Source of the DNA: Phycisphaeraceae bacterium
GTDB lineage: Bacteria; Planctomycetota; Phycisphaerae; Phycisphaerales; Zrk34
Length of the DNA: 64,000 nucleotides
Direction of reading: 5' to 3'
NCBI GenBank assembly: GCA_028284925.1
Contig: JANQQT010000214.1
Location: 1-64,000 of the forward strand
Shown here: positions 48,218-56,585 of the stretch, piece by piece
Layout: every line of letters begins with the position of its first letter
How positions within the stretch are numbered: the first letter of the stretch is position 1
Notes under the pieces: model-generated
The model's input: only the letters and a program-made list of their open reading frames with translations
What the model was told of the DNA's origin: nothing
Databases searched by the model: none
Program-made: the position numbers and the translations under genes

Positions 48218-49408
48218 ATGAGCCAGCAACCACCCTATCCACCGCAGGGCCCAAACCCGGGCCAGCCTTATCCGCCTCAGGGAAACTCCGTCCCTCCGTC
48301 AGCCGGTTACGGCTCGCCCGGCGGCTCTCCTCATTATCCTCCACATCCGCAAGGGGCCCCGCCTTCAGGCGCGCCAGGCGGACAATATGCCCCGCCGCCA
48401 GGAGCCCCATATGGCCAACCCATGCCCCGACCCAAAGGCTCCGTAGGTAAACTCATTGCCATCATCGCCGTTATACTTGTCATTGCCGGCGTTGGCGTCG
48501 GCGCCCTCATGTTCACCGGCGGCTTCTCCTCCGGCCTCGGGTCAGACGTCCAGAAATTCTTCCACGATGATACCTATGCCATCGTTGTGTTCGATGTCGA
48601 TACCCTGCATTCCAGTTCCTTGTCCAAGGCACTTCAGGCTGCAATGGAAGAAAACAAAAAACACATCTCGAAAGATTTCAGCATGATGGAATTGGAAAAG
48701 GGTTTTAAACGTGAGTATGGCGTCGACTTGAAAAAAGTCGATCGCATCGTCATGGCCTCACATGATGATCGAAATTCACGCGAAGTGATGGTCATGGATC
48801 TCAAGGATTCCATGTCAAATGGCGATTTTGAAAAACTCATCAAGGACAAGGGATTCGCCGATCAGCGTTTTGAGACTGGCGACGAAAAAATCAAAGGTAC
48901 AACCGTCTATTGGCGTAAGAGCAAGTTCGGAGATGCCGTAAAACAGGCCATGTGTCTCATCGATGGCAAACGGATCGTAAGGGGCGAGTTTAGCGTCATC
49001 GAAGAAGCTCTTGACGGAAGTCGTAAGATCGAATTCTCCAAACATCTCTTACACGCCATCGGCAACGCAGATTTTTCCAAACCACTCGTCATGGTCGGCG
49101 CGCGTAATGACGAGGGTGAGGAAAAAACCACCAAGACCAATCCGATACTCCCACGTGGAGTCAATAGGATGTTCATGGGCGGAGCTGCTTTTGGGGCTGA
49201 AGTCGGGTCTGGTGTTCTCGAACTCTCCATCTCTTCTTCCGTTACCGCAAACATCAGAATGTTCGATGATTCTTCGTCACCCAAACAGGTCGGAACCATG
49301 GACATCGATCTTTCCTCCACTTGGATCACCTCTGCCGTGATCGAAATGGCGAAACAACAGGAAAAAAACAGGAACGGAAGAAACGTACGCCCTGGTCCCA
49401 GGAGGTGA
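48218..49408 (+). CDS. Membrane protein with proline-rich cytoplasmic N-terminus
   Basis: 396 residues. Residues 1-72 are Pro, Gly, Gln and Tyr rich (YPPQGPNPGQPYPPQG) and likely disordered. One membrane helix at ~77-98 (LIAIIAVILVIAGVGVGALM) leads to an extracytoplasmic domain of ~290 residues (DDTYAIVVFDVDTLHSSSLS onwards) with alternating strands and helices. The layout recalls DUF3352-like or planctomycete membrane-anchored proteins, but I cannot name it. AAAAGGA precedes the ATG. Signal peptidase I follows 69 bases downstream. Confidence 0.75.
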   Translation: MSQQPPYPPQGPNPGQPYPPQGNSVPPSAGYGSPGGSPHYPPHPQGAPPSGAPGGQYAPPPGAPYGQPMPRPKGSVGKLIAIIAVILVIAGVGVGALMFTGGFSSGLGSDVQKFFHDDTYAIVVFDVDTLHSSSLSKALQAAMEENKKHISKDFSMMELEKGFKREYGVDLKKVDRIVMASHDDRNSREVMVMDLKDSMSNGDFEKLIKDKGFADQRFETGDEKIKGTTVYWRKSKFGDAVKQAMCLIDGKRIVRGEFSVIEEALDGSRKIEFSKHLLHAIGNADFSKPLVMVGARNDEGEEKTTKTNPILPRGVNRMFMGGAAFGAEVGSGVLELSISSSVTANIRMFDDSSSPKQVGTMDIDLSSTWITSAVIEMAKQQEKNRNGRNVRPGPRR

Positions 49409-49477
49409 ATACAACTTGATTCGCGCTATTTCAATTTGAGCGTGTAAAATGGTCGAACCCTTTGAGATCGACCAACC

Positions 49478-51274
49478 ATGACCCAAACGCAGGATCCAAC
49501 ACAGCAAGACATACAAACCTCCTCAGCCGACGCCGAGACCCCCTCGACGTCGGCTGATTCTACTTCCAATTCCGTATCTCCCACCTCCAATCGACCCCAA
49601 AGACCCCACGAAGCCTCCATCCGCGAAACACTCGAATCCATCGTCATCGCTTTCGTTCTCGCCTTCGTCTTCCGTGCGTTCGTCGTCGAGGCATTCGTCA
49701 TTCCCACTGGCTCCATGGCCCCCACACTCCTGGGCAAACACGTCCAGGTGACGTGTCCGCAATGCGGCTACACATTCACGCTCGGACCGGCACAATATGG
49801 CACGGGCGATGAACGAGTAGACCGCTTCGCTCAACAGCAGGGGGCAAGATTGGAACCCAAAGCGATTCAGTCCGGCTTGGTAATGCAATGCCCCATGTGC
49901 GAATACACCATTCGCGAACCCCGCCTGTCCACCAGGCAGGGTGACCGCATCCTCGTTCTTAAGTACATCTACGCCCTCACCGAGCCGAAACGCTGGGACG
50001 TCGTCGTCTTCAAAAATCCTGAAAACCCGCTGGATAACTACATCAAGCGTCTTGTCGGACTCCCCAACGAACAACTGCGCATCATAAGAGGCGATATCTA
50101 CACCCGAAAAACCAACAAAGACCTCTGGGTTATCCAACGTAAACCTGATCGTATCCAACGCGCCGTCTGGCAGCCTGTCTACCATTCACGATATACCCCC
50201 CGCGATGGCGGTAAACCTTCCACCCAACGCCAAACGGAGTGGAAATTCCCCTGGCGCGATTCCATCGCAGAAAAGTCAGGCGAATCTTCCCCCTTCAAGT
50301 ATATCAATGAGGGGCAAGCCATAGACTTCATTCCCAACGCAGACAGACCCGCATTCCTTGATTTCAACTTCTCCCCCGAAAAGCTAATCACCTTTTATGC
50401 CTACAACCAGTTTGACAACAGGGTCGACAATTCAAGGGGAGCGCCCGGCCCCTATCACGATGTCCGCGTAGCTGCTGCCGTTAAACCTCTCGATAAAAAT
50501 CTTACCACCCAATTCGTCATCGGTACTTCATACGCCTTCTTCCGCGCAATCATTTCGCCCGATGGCTCCGCCAAACTCCAACGACAGCCCCGCGCCGGCG
50601 TTGCATTCACCAAACCCATCGAATCCAAATGGCAAACCGTCAAGTCCACAGATGGCGCTGTAGTCCAATCCAAAGGCGATCCCCTTCCCTTGAACCGCGG
50701 CACAGCCGTCGAATTCTGGCACGTCGATCAAAAACTCTCACTCTGGATCAGGGATGAAAAATTCCTTGAGTGGAACTACGAACTTCAGGATCTCCTTGAC
50801 GAAGCACGCTTCGCCGACCATGCCCTCCTGCAAAACCGCTTCAAACTCCATGATTCAGACTTCGATACCGAGATGCCGGCCCTTACCATCCGCATCGGCC
50901 TCTCCGGTGCGCCCGCCCGCCTCCGTAACCTCGAACTTGATCGTGACCTCTACTACACCTTTCAAAACCGAGGCAATGAAGACGGACTCGGCAACGGTCA
51001 AAACATTGCCAGGATCGGCAAGGACGAGTTCTACTGCCTCGGCGACAACTCCCCCGCCAGTAAAGATTCCAGAATGTGGACCGGTGTCCACTCGCTTGTC
51101 AAAGGCGTCGTTAATCCCAATCGAAACAAAGACAACTACATTCAACCCGGCCTCGTTCCCCGCGAACTCATGATCGGAAAAGCATTCTTTGTTTACTTCC
51201 CCGCCCCACACTCCATCTCCAAAGACAGTTGGGGTGTCATCCCCAACTTTGGCAAGATGCGATTCATCCACTGA
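49478..51274 (+). CDS. lepB: Signal peptidase I with zinc-ribbon and large insertions
   Basis: 598 residues, about twice the usual length. A membrane helix at ~50-73 is followed by the catalytic serine motif IPTGSMAPTL (Ser79) and the general-base lysine Lys190 in NYIKRLVGLP; the C-terminal GDNSPASKDSR motif is at ~522-532. Two insertions stand out: residues ~92-145 with CPQC and CPMC (Cys93, 96, 138, 141), a likely zinc ribbon, and ~300 residues (215-515) of beta-rich sequence before the last motif. It removes signal peptides from exported proteins, of which this region encodes many. Confidence 0.9.
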   Translation: MTQTQDPTQQDIQTSSADAETPSTSADSTSNSVSPTSNRPQRPHEASIRETLESIVIAFVLAFVFRAFVVEAFVIPTGSMAPTLLGKHVQVTCPQCGYTFTLGPAQYGTGDERVDRFAQQQGARLEPKAIQSGLVMQCPMCEYTIREPRLSTRQGDRILVLKYIYALTEPKRWDVVVFKNPENPLDNYIKRLVGLPNEQLRIIRGDIYTRKTNKDLWVIQRKPDRIQRAVWQPVYHSRYTPRDGGKPSTQRQTEWKFPWRDSIAEKSGESSPFKYINEGQAIDFIPNADRPAFLDFNFSPEKLITFYAYNQFDNRVDNSRGAPGPYHDVRVAAAVKPLDKNLTTQFVIGTSYAFFRAIISPDGSAKLQRQPRAGVAFTKPIESKWQTVKSTDGAVVQSKGDPLPLNRGTAVEFWHVDQKLSLWIRDEKFLEWNYELQDLLDEARFADHALLQNRFKLHDSDFDTEMPALTIRIGLSGAPARLRNLELDRDLYYTFQNRGNEDGLGNGQNIARIGKDEFYCLGDNSPASKDSRMWTGVHSLVKGVVNPNRNKDNYIQPGLVPRELMIGKAFFVYFPAPHSISKDSWGVIPNFGKMRFIH

Positions 51275-51303
51275 TCTCTTTGCGTACACTTCGCCTTCGC
51301 TAC

Positions 51304-52743
51304 CTATTTCAATTCACCCCAAACCCGAAGCGCTCGAAAATCTCCCTTATCATCAAAGCTCCCCACTCCCACACGCCCCCACGTGAAAGTCTTATCCTTC
51401 GCGGTCATCACCGGCTTCGACATATCGTCAAAATACACCTCAATCTTTCCGCTCTTTACATCACGCCGAATCCGCGCGTGGTGCCACCCCTTCGACCAGT
51501 CCGTCCCCTTCGTACGCCACTTGGCAATCGAAACCCGTGGCTTGCCGTTCACCAGAAACACCGAGTTCGCGTGCTTATCCGCCTTCCTCCCGAAATGCAC
51601 ATAATAGAAATGCTCCGCATCCTGATACCCAAAAAACAAGCACAGCGATTGATGCCCATAAGGCTTATTCGTCGATCGCATATCCACATCCAACACAAAA
51701 TCCTTCACCTCAACATTCTTTAACAGGCTGACATTGTGTGGCGACCTCACCTTCGGTTTGTAATTACTCACTTTCTTGATCAATGAGTAATAAGACGCTC
51801 CTCCGTTCACCTTCACCAACTTCCATGCCTTCTTATCCGTAGGTTCCCATCTCCCAATCCCTTCCCCAAAATTCTCCGCCGCAACCATCTTCAATCCGCT
51901 TGGCTTCAAATACGTCGCAAAAAACGAGTTCAACTTGGCATATACCCTCGCCGGCTCTTTCCCCAGATCATGCCCGACATCTTTCATCACCACATAGTCA
52001 TGCGGCACCTGCGCCTTCTTGAGCGCCGCATCCAGTATCCCCGCTTGCGCAAAAGGCACGATCGGGTCCACCGTACCGTGAAACGTCAACACCGCCGGGT
52101 CCGTCCGATCCACATAAACCACCGGTGATGCGGACCGCAACGCCTTCATATTTTCCTCAAGTTTCCCGCCCACCAACGCCTCCACCAATCCTCGCACATG
52201 CTCATACGTCTTTGGATTTGTCAGATCCGTCGGCCCGAAAATATTCCCGATACAACGTGGGCGAATCTCATCACTTCCCTCGCTCCCTCCCAATCCCAAC
52301 ATCAAACTCAAGTGCCCGCCCGCACTCTCACCCATCACCGCAATACGATGCACATCCAAACCCAGTTCCTTTGCATTTTCCAAAAAGTACTTAAACCCGG
52401 CTTTCGCATCCTCAATCTGCGCAGGCCATTTCGCGACATGCGTTAAACGGTAATTAATGGTCATCGCCACATATCCCCGCTTACCCAGTTCCCGAATCAT
52501 TCGTTCGTGCGCTTTACGACTCCCACCCGCCCAACCACCTCCATGGATCAAAAAAACACCCGGTCGCATTTTCTTCCCATCACCCGGAATCACAATATCC
52601 GCCTTCAATTCAATATTGCCGCGCTTCACATACGTCACCCCTTCTCTGACCTCAATGCCCTTTCCAAACGCCCCTGAAGATGGCGCCAATAACACCCCAA
52701 CAAGCAAAGCCAGGCCAAACCACTTCCGTTTCACAACACGCAT
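51304..52743 (-). CDS. Secreted alpha/beta hydrolase with C-terminal beta domain
   Basis: 479 residues with a signal peptide (LALLVGVLLAPSSGAFG). BD-FAE-like esterase domain: oxyanion HGGGW, nucleophile GESAG, acid Asp in GTVDPIV and His in VGHDLG. Residues ~290-479 form a second, beta-rich domain resembling DUF1080/3-keto-disaccharide hydrolase or LamG-like sandwich (LCLFFGYQDAEHFYYVHFG). Together it suggests an esterase acting on decorated glycans (inference). GGAGA lies 7 bases before the ATG. Confidence 0.87.
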   Translation of the reverse strand: MRVVKRKWFGLALLVGVLLAPSSGAFGKGIEVREGVTYVKRGNIELKADIVIPGDGKKMRPGVFLIHGGGWAGGSRKAHERMIRELGKRGYVAMTINYRLTHVAKWPAQIEDAKAGFKYFLENAKELGLDVHRIAVMGESAGGHLSLMLGLGGSEGSDEIRPRCIGNIFGPTDLTNPKTYEHVRGLVEALVGGKLEENMKALRSASPVVYVDRTDPAVLTFHGTVDPIVPFAQAGILDAALKKAQVPHDYVVMKDVGHDLGKEPARVYAKLNSFFATYLKPSGLKMVAAENFGEGIGRWEPTDKKAWKLVKVNGGASYYSLIKKVSNYKPKVRSPHNVSLLKNVEVKDFVLDVDMRSTNKPYGHQSLCLFFGYQDAEHFYYVHFGRKADKHANSVFLVNGKPRVSIAKWRTKGTDWSKGWHHARIRRDVKSGKIEVYFDDMSKPVMTAKDKTFTWGRVGVGSFDDKGDFRALRVWGELK

Positions 52744-53059
52744 AACACGATCTCCAGGAGACTTTTTCTAACAACAAGGTAAGTGCCCACGCCCACATTC
52801 ACAGGGCAACCTACGATAACTTCACCCTGAAGCGCATGGACTACACAATCAACCCCTCTCAAACGCTAATTTAGCACACAATTCGCCCTCTGGGTGAAGC
52901 TTCCGTTCCAAAAATCAGTTGTGATTCCGACTCACCTACGCTATCCTATAACCATAGGTTGTGTGAGTAACCTCACCTCTCTCGCACGGTAAATCGTCTA
53001 ATCCCGAAAGCAGGAATTTGATTCAATCCTGGTATTGGATCATCGCACGGAGATTTCTG
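52744..53059. other. Intergenic region before the collar-repeat genes
   Basis: About 316 bases between divergent genes; contains a promoter-like element at 52919-52947 facing the first collar-repeat gene. Nothing else recognised. Confidence 0.5.
52919..52947 (+). promoter_or_regulatory. Candidate promoter for the collar-repeat genes
   Basis: TTGTGA (52919-52924) and TATCCT (52942-52947), spacer 17. The -35 hexamer is the same as that proposed before the gene at 48218. Read by eye. Confidence 0.35.
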
Positions 53060-54814
53060 ATGTCCGCCAGATTCACCAAATCGCTGATCGCTTGTAGCGT
53101 GCTGTTTATCTCGTTCGCCTCTCACTTTACTTTCGCCGATTTCATCACCGAATCCACCGGCGGAGGTCAACCCCACAACAACTACCAACCCTCATTGGGC
53201 CTCAATCACATCATCGCTCTTCAGGGAACATACCCCTCTCGCTCCGCCCAGGCGTCAAGCCCATACATTGGCGAGATTCAGATGTTCGCCGGAAACTTCG
53301 CCCCGCGCGGCTGGGCATTGGCAGACGGACAATTACTCTCAGTCTCGAGCAACGAAGCACTCTTCTCAATCTTGGGAACCACCTATGGTGGTGACGGTCG
53401 TACAACGTTCGGCCTCCCCGACCTTCGCGGTAGAACGGTCGTCCATCAAGGCCACGGGCCCGGCCTGACCAGTCGCCGCCTGGGTGATGATTTTGGAGCA
53501 TCTAATCACACGCTTACCCTCGATCAATTACCCTCTCACACCCATAACATCATCTTACCCGTTGACGACGGGACAGGCGGCACAACCAACCGACCTTTCG
53601 GTCAAACCCTGCCAGCGGGTGGTGGCCGGCCCCACAACAACATTCAGCCTTCTCTCGCCATGACCCGCTACGTTTCGCGAACAGGCCTTTTCCCTTCCCG
53701 AAATGGATCCGTGGATGGACTCGTCGATGGCGGAGGTGCAGGTGGATTTTTCGGCGAACCGTTTCTCGCCTCCGTCCGAACTTTCGCGGGGAACTTCGTT
53801 CCCGGCAACGATGATGGCCACGCCGCTGCCGCCGATGGTCAGATATTGCCAATTAACCAAAATCAGGCTCTGTTCTCCCTGATGGGAACCACCTACGGTG
53901 GCGATGGACGAACGTCCTTCGGCCTTCCCGATCTCCGCGGCCGCGCCGTGACCTCCTCTGGCACAGGCCCTGGCCTGCCCACGCATCCCTTGGGCGAGAC
54001 ATTCGGCAGCGAAAACTCAGCATTGTTAAGCAGTAACCTGCCTCCCCATACCCATCCTATCACCAAATTCGATACGGATACCCTAGTACAATACGCCGGG
54101 GATGGACAACCTCTCGACAACCACCAACCCACCGAAACGCTGAATTACATCATCAGGCTCGTCGGCACATTCCCGTCCAGAAACGGTTCCGTCGATGACG
54201 GCTCGGGCGAAGGTGGCGGAAACGCATCAGTCGAGGGCTTCATTGGCGAAGTCGCCCTGTTCGCAGGAAACTTCGCCCCAAGAGGCTGGGCCTTAGCCAA
54301 TGGACAACTCCTCCCGATTGCCCAAAACACAGCCCTTTTCTCTATACTCGGCACCACTTACGGTGGTGATGGCCGAAACAACTTCGGTCTCCCCGACCTC
54401 CGCGGACGCATCCCCGTTCACCCCGATACTCGACCTCCCGGGACGCTCAATGATATTCGTCTTGGTCAGAAGTTTGGCGATCACGAAGAGTTATTAACTC
54501 TCCTCCAAATGCCCGCCCACAGTCACCTCACACCCGTCCCAGGCGACGCCGATCTGGACCGTGATGTCGACATCGTCGACTACAAAATCTTCTTCAACGC
54601 ATTGGGGAAATCGCTGCATGGCCCTTCGAGTGGCGACTTCAATTACGATGGCGCCATCGATGGTTTCGACTTTTCCATCTGGCAGGAACACTATGGCGTG
54701 GGTCTTGGTAATCCAGGATTTGTCGAGGGTAATCCCATTCCCGAGCCCGCCACATTAACCCTGATCGCAGCAGTCTTGATCGGCTATAATGCACGTAGAC
54801 AACGAAAAACCTGA
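53060..54814 (+). CDS. Secreted tandem phage-tail-collar protein with dockerin-like and PEP-CTERM ends
   Basis: 584 residues from ATG 53060, with GGAGA 6 bases upstream. A signal peptide precedes three tail-collar (microcystin-dependent protein type) modules at ~70-126, 235-296 and 396-450; each has GEIQMFAGNFAPRGWALADG-like sequence and GTTYGGDG-FGLPDLRGR. Between them lie repeats of QPHNNYQPSLGLNHIIALQG type. Residues ~495-546 resemble a dockerin (DADLDRDVDIVDYKIFF, then FNYDGAIDGFDFSIW). The end (IPEPATLTLIAAVLIGY plus RRQRK) is a PEP-CTERM sorting signal, so an exosortase should anchor it. Such modules normally sit in phage tails; here they are cell-surface proteins. Confidence 0.88.
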   Translation: MSARFTKSLIACSVLFISFASHFTFADFITESTGGGQPHNNYQPSLGLNHIIALQGTYPSRSAQASSPYIGEIQMFAGNFAPRGWALADGQLLSVSSNEALFSILGTTYGGDGRTTFGLPDLRGRTVVHQGHGPGLTSRRLGDDFGASNHTLTLDQLPSHTHNIILPVDDGTGGTTNRPFGQTLPAGGGRPHNNIQPSLAMTRYVSRTGLFPSRNGSVDGLVDGGGAGGFFGEPFLASVRTFAGNFVPGNDDGHAAAADGQILPINQNQALFSLMGTTYGGDGRTSFGLPDLRGRAVTSSGTGPGLPTHPLGETFGSENSALLSSNLPPHTHPITKFDTDTLVQYAGDGQPLDNHQPTETLNYIIRLVGTFPSRNGSVDDGSGEGGGNASVEGFIGEVALFAGNFAPRGWALANGQLLPIAQNTALFSILGTTYGGDGRNNFGLPDLRGRIPVHPDTRPPGTLNDIRLGQKFGDHEELLTLLQMPAHSHLTPVPGDADLDRDVDIVDYKIFFNALGKSLHGPSSGDFNYDGAIDGFDFSIWQEHYGVGLGNPGFVEGNPIPEPATLTLIAAVLIGYNARRQRKT

Positions 54815-54863
54815 CTTGCAAAAGTCCCCCTTAACCTAACCTGAAAAAGATGAAGGATTGACC

Positions 54864-56408
54864 ATGCCCGTCAAACTTAAGACGCTATCGTTTATGATTC
54901 TTGTGTCCTTTTTCGCGGTGACTTCCGTTCCCCTCCACGCGGCCCTCGCCACCCTCCCCACAGGTGGTTCACAACCCCACAACAATTACCAGCCTTCGCT
55001 TGGCCTCAACCACATCATTGCCCTTCAGGGAGTCTTCCCGGAAATCAACGGCAGTCAATCCGTCCCCACACTCGGCGAGGTTCAACTCTTTGCCGGCAAC
55101 TTTGCGCCACGCGGCTGGGCTTTTGCCAATGGGCAGGAGCTTTCCATTGCACAGAACAGCGCGCTCTTCTCTCTCATCGGCACGACCTATGGCGGCGATG
55201 GTGAATCAACATTCAAGCTCCCTGATCTCCGTGGACGAACGGTCGTCGGTACGGTCGGTATCAATGCGAACACCTCAGGCCTCACCGCCCGTTCAATTGG
55301 CGATGCGTTTGGCAATTCAACGCACACGCTCACCTCAAACCAAATCCCCACACACCGCCACGACATCAACAACGTCGTAGACGATGGAATGGGCGGCCAG
55401 ATCGTGACCCCTGCCGGCAAAACCTTCTCCACAGGTGGCGGTGCTTCACACCCCAACATACAACCCTCATTCGCACTCCACACCAATCTCGCCCCAATCG
55501 GTATTTTTCCTTCTCCAGGCGGCTCCGTCGATGGCGATGTTGATTCGGGCGGCGGTTCAGGCCTCTTAGGCGGCGAGCCGTTCATCGCCTCAATCAGAAG
55601 ATCAATAAACCAATCACCAGGTTTCACGGGTAATGGTCTCCCCGCAGATGGTCGTCTTCTACCTATTGCACAAAACACCGCACTCTTCTCACTAATCGGA
55701 ACGATCTATGGCGGTGATGGCGAGACCAACTTTGCTCTGCCCGATGCCCGCGGCCGTGCCATCACCTCTTCAGGCAACGGCCCAGGCCTGCCCTCGCGTA
55801 CTATTGGCTCAAAATTTGGCGCAGAGGACATCACACTTACTATCGATAACCTCCCGCCACACTCCCATTCCCTCCCGTTCACCTCTGACTCAATCCTCGC
55901 CGATACGGGATCAGGCAACCCCCATGAGAATCACCAACCCACCATTACGCTTAATTACATGATTCGCCTCACGGGAATCTTCCCCTCTCAGAATGGCTCA
56001 ATCGACGACGGCTCAGGCGAAGGTGGTGGAAATGCAGGCGTCGAAGGCTTCATAGGTGAAGTCGCCCTATTCGCCGGAAACTTCGCACCGCGAGGGTGGA
56101 CGCTTGCTAACGGTCAACTTCTCCATATCTCCCAAAACCAGGCACTCTTCTCCATTCTCGGCACAACCTTTGGCGGTGATGGCGAAACAACATTCGGACT
56201 CCCCGACCTCCGTGGCCGCGTTCCCGTCCACCCTGGAGCAGACGGCATCTCACTCGGTCATAAGTTCGGGTCACCAACACAGGCGCTCACCATCCAAACT
56301 ATACCCTCCCACGCCCACGATATCCCTGAACCCACAACCGCCCTAATCCTCCTTTCCGCCGCCCTTACTTGCATCCCGAGACGACAAAGCACTCGAGGGA
56401 TTTCCTGA
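54864..56408 (+). CDS. Secreted tandem phage-tail-collar protein with PEP-CTERM end
   Basis: 514 residues from ATG 54864 with AAGGA 6 bases upstream. A close paralogue of the preceding gene, 49 bases away and same strand: signal peptide (SFMILVSFFAVTSVPLHA), then the same alternation of QPHNNYQPSLGLNHIIALQG and collar modules (LFAGNFAPRGWAFANGQ, GTTYGGDGESTFKLPDLRGR), three in all. It lacks the dockerin-like segment. The C-terminus IPEPTTALILLSAALTCI followed by PRRQ is a PEP-CTERM signal. The pair arose by duplication and is likely co-expressed. Confidence 0.87.
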   Translation: MPVKLKTLSFMILVSFFAVTSVPLHAALATLPTGGSQPHNNYQPSLGLNHIIALQGVFPEINGSQSVPTLGEVQLFAGNFAPRGWAFANGQELSIAQNSALFSLIGTTYGGDGESTFKLPDLRGRTVVGTVGINANTSGLTARSIGDAFGNSTHTLTSNQIPTHRHDINNVVDDGMGGQIVTPAGKTFSTGGGASHPNIQPSFALHTNLAPIGIFPSPGGSVDGDVDSGGGSGLLGGEPFIASIRRSINQSPGFTGNGLPADGRLLPIAQNTALFSLIGTIYGGDGETNFALPDARGRAITSSGNGPGLPSRTIGSKFGAEDITLTIDNLPPHSHSLPFTSDSILADTGSGNPHENHQPTITLNYMIRLTGIFPSQNGSIDDGSGEGGGNAGVEGFIGEVALFAGNFAPRGWTLANGQLLHISQNQALFSILGTTFGGDGETTFGLPDLRGRVPVHPGADGISLGHKFGSPTQALTIQTIPSHAHDIPEPTTALILLSAALTCIPRRQSTRGIS

Positions 56409-56527
56409 TTTCAATTCCCGCGCATCTTCAACCTGACCTTCGGATATTGCAAGTTTCTTTTGACGTCTACAGCAAATAAATCATCACTGTCCTGCCTTGT
56501 CGGTGAAATCTCCGGGCACTCTTCCGA

Positions 56528-56585
56528 GGGTTTGTCCGGGGGGGCTTCCGCGGGGACTAAGGGAGAACTTCCGGGGGCGGGGGGG
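56528..56585 (+). other. G-tract cluster with G-quadruplex potential
   Basis: Six G runs of three to seven bases lie within 58 bases between the convergent ends of the collar-repeat gene and the Kelch gene. It is a striking exception in a + strand that is otherwise C-rich. It directly abuts the stop codon of the Kelch gene, so the transcribed strand there gives a C-rich 3' tail. Confidence 0.6.

Noticed and set aside
53555-53986. Leftward open frames inside the collar-repeat genes
   Set aside because: They result from the repeated module DNA read on the other strand.
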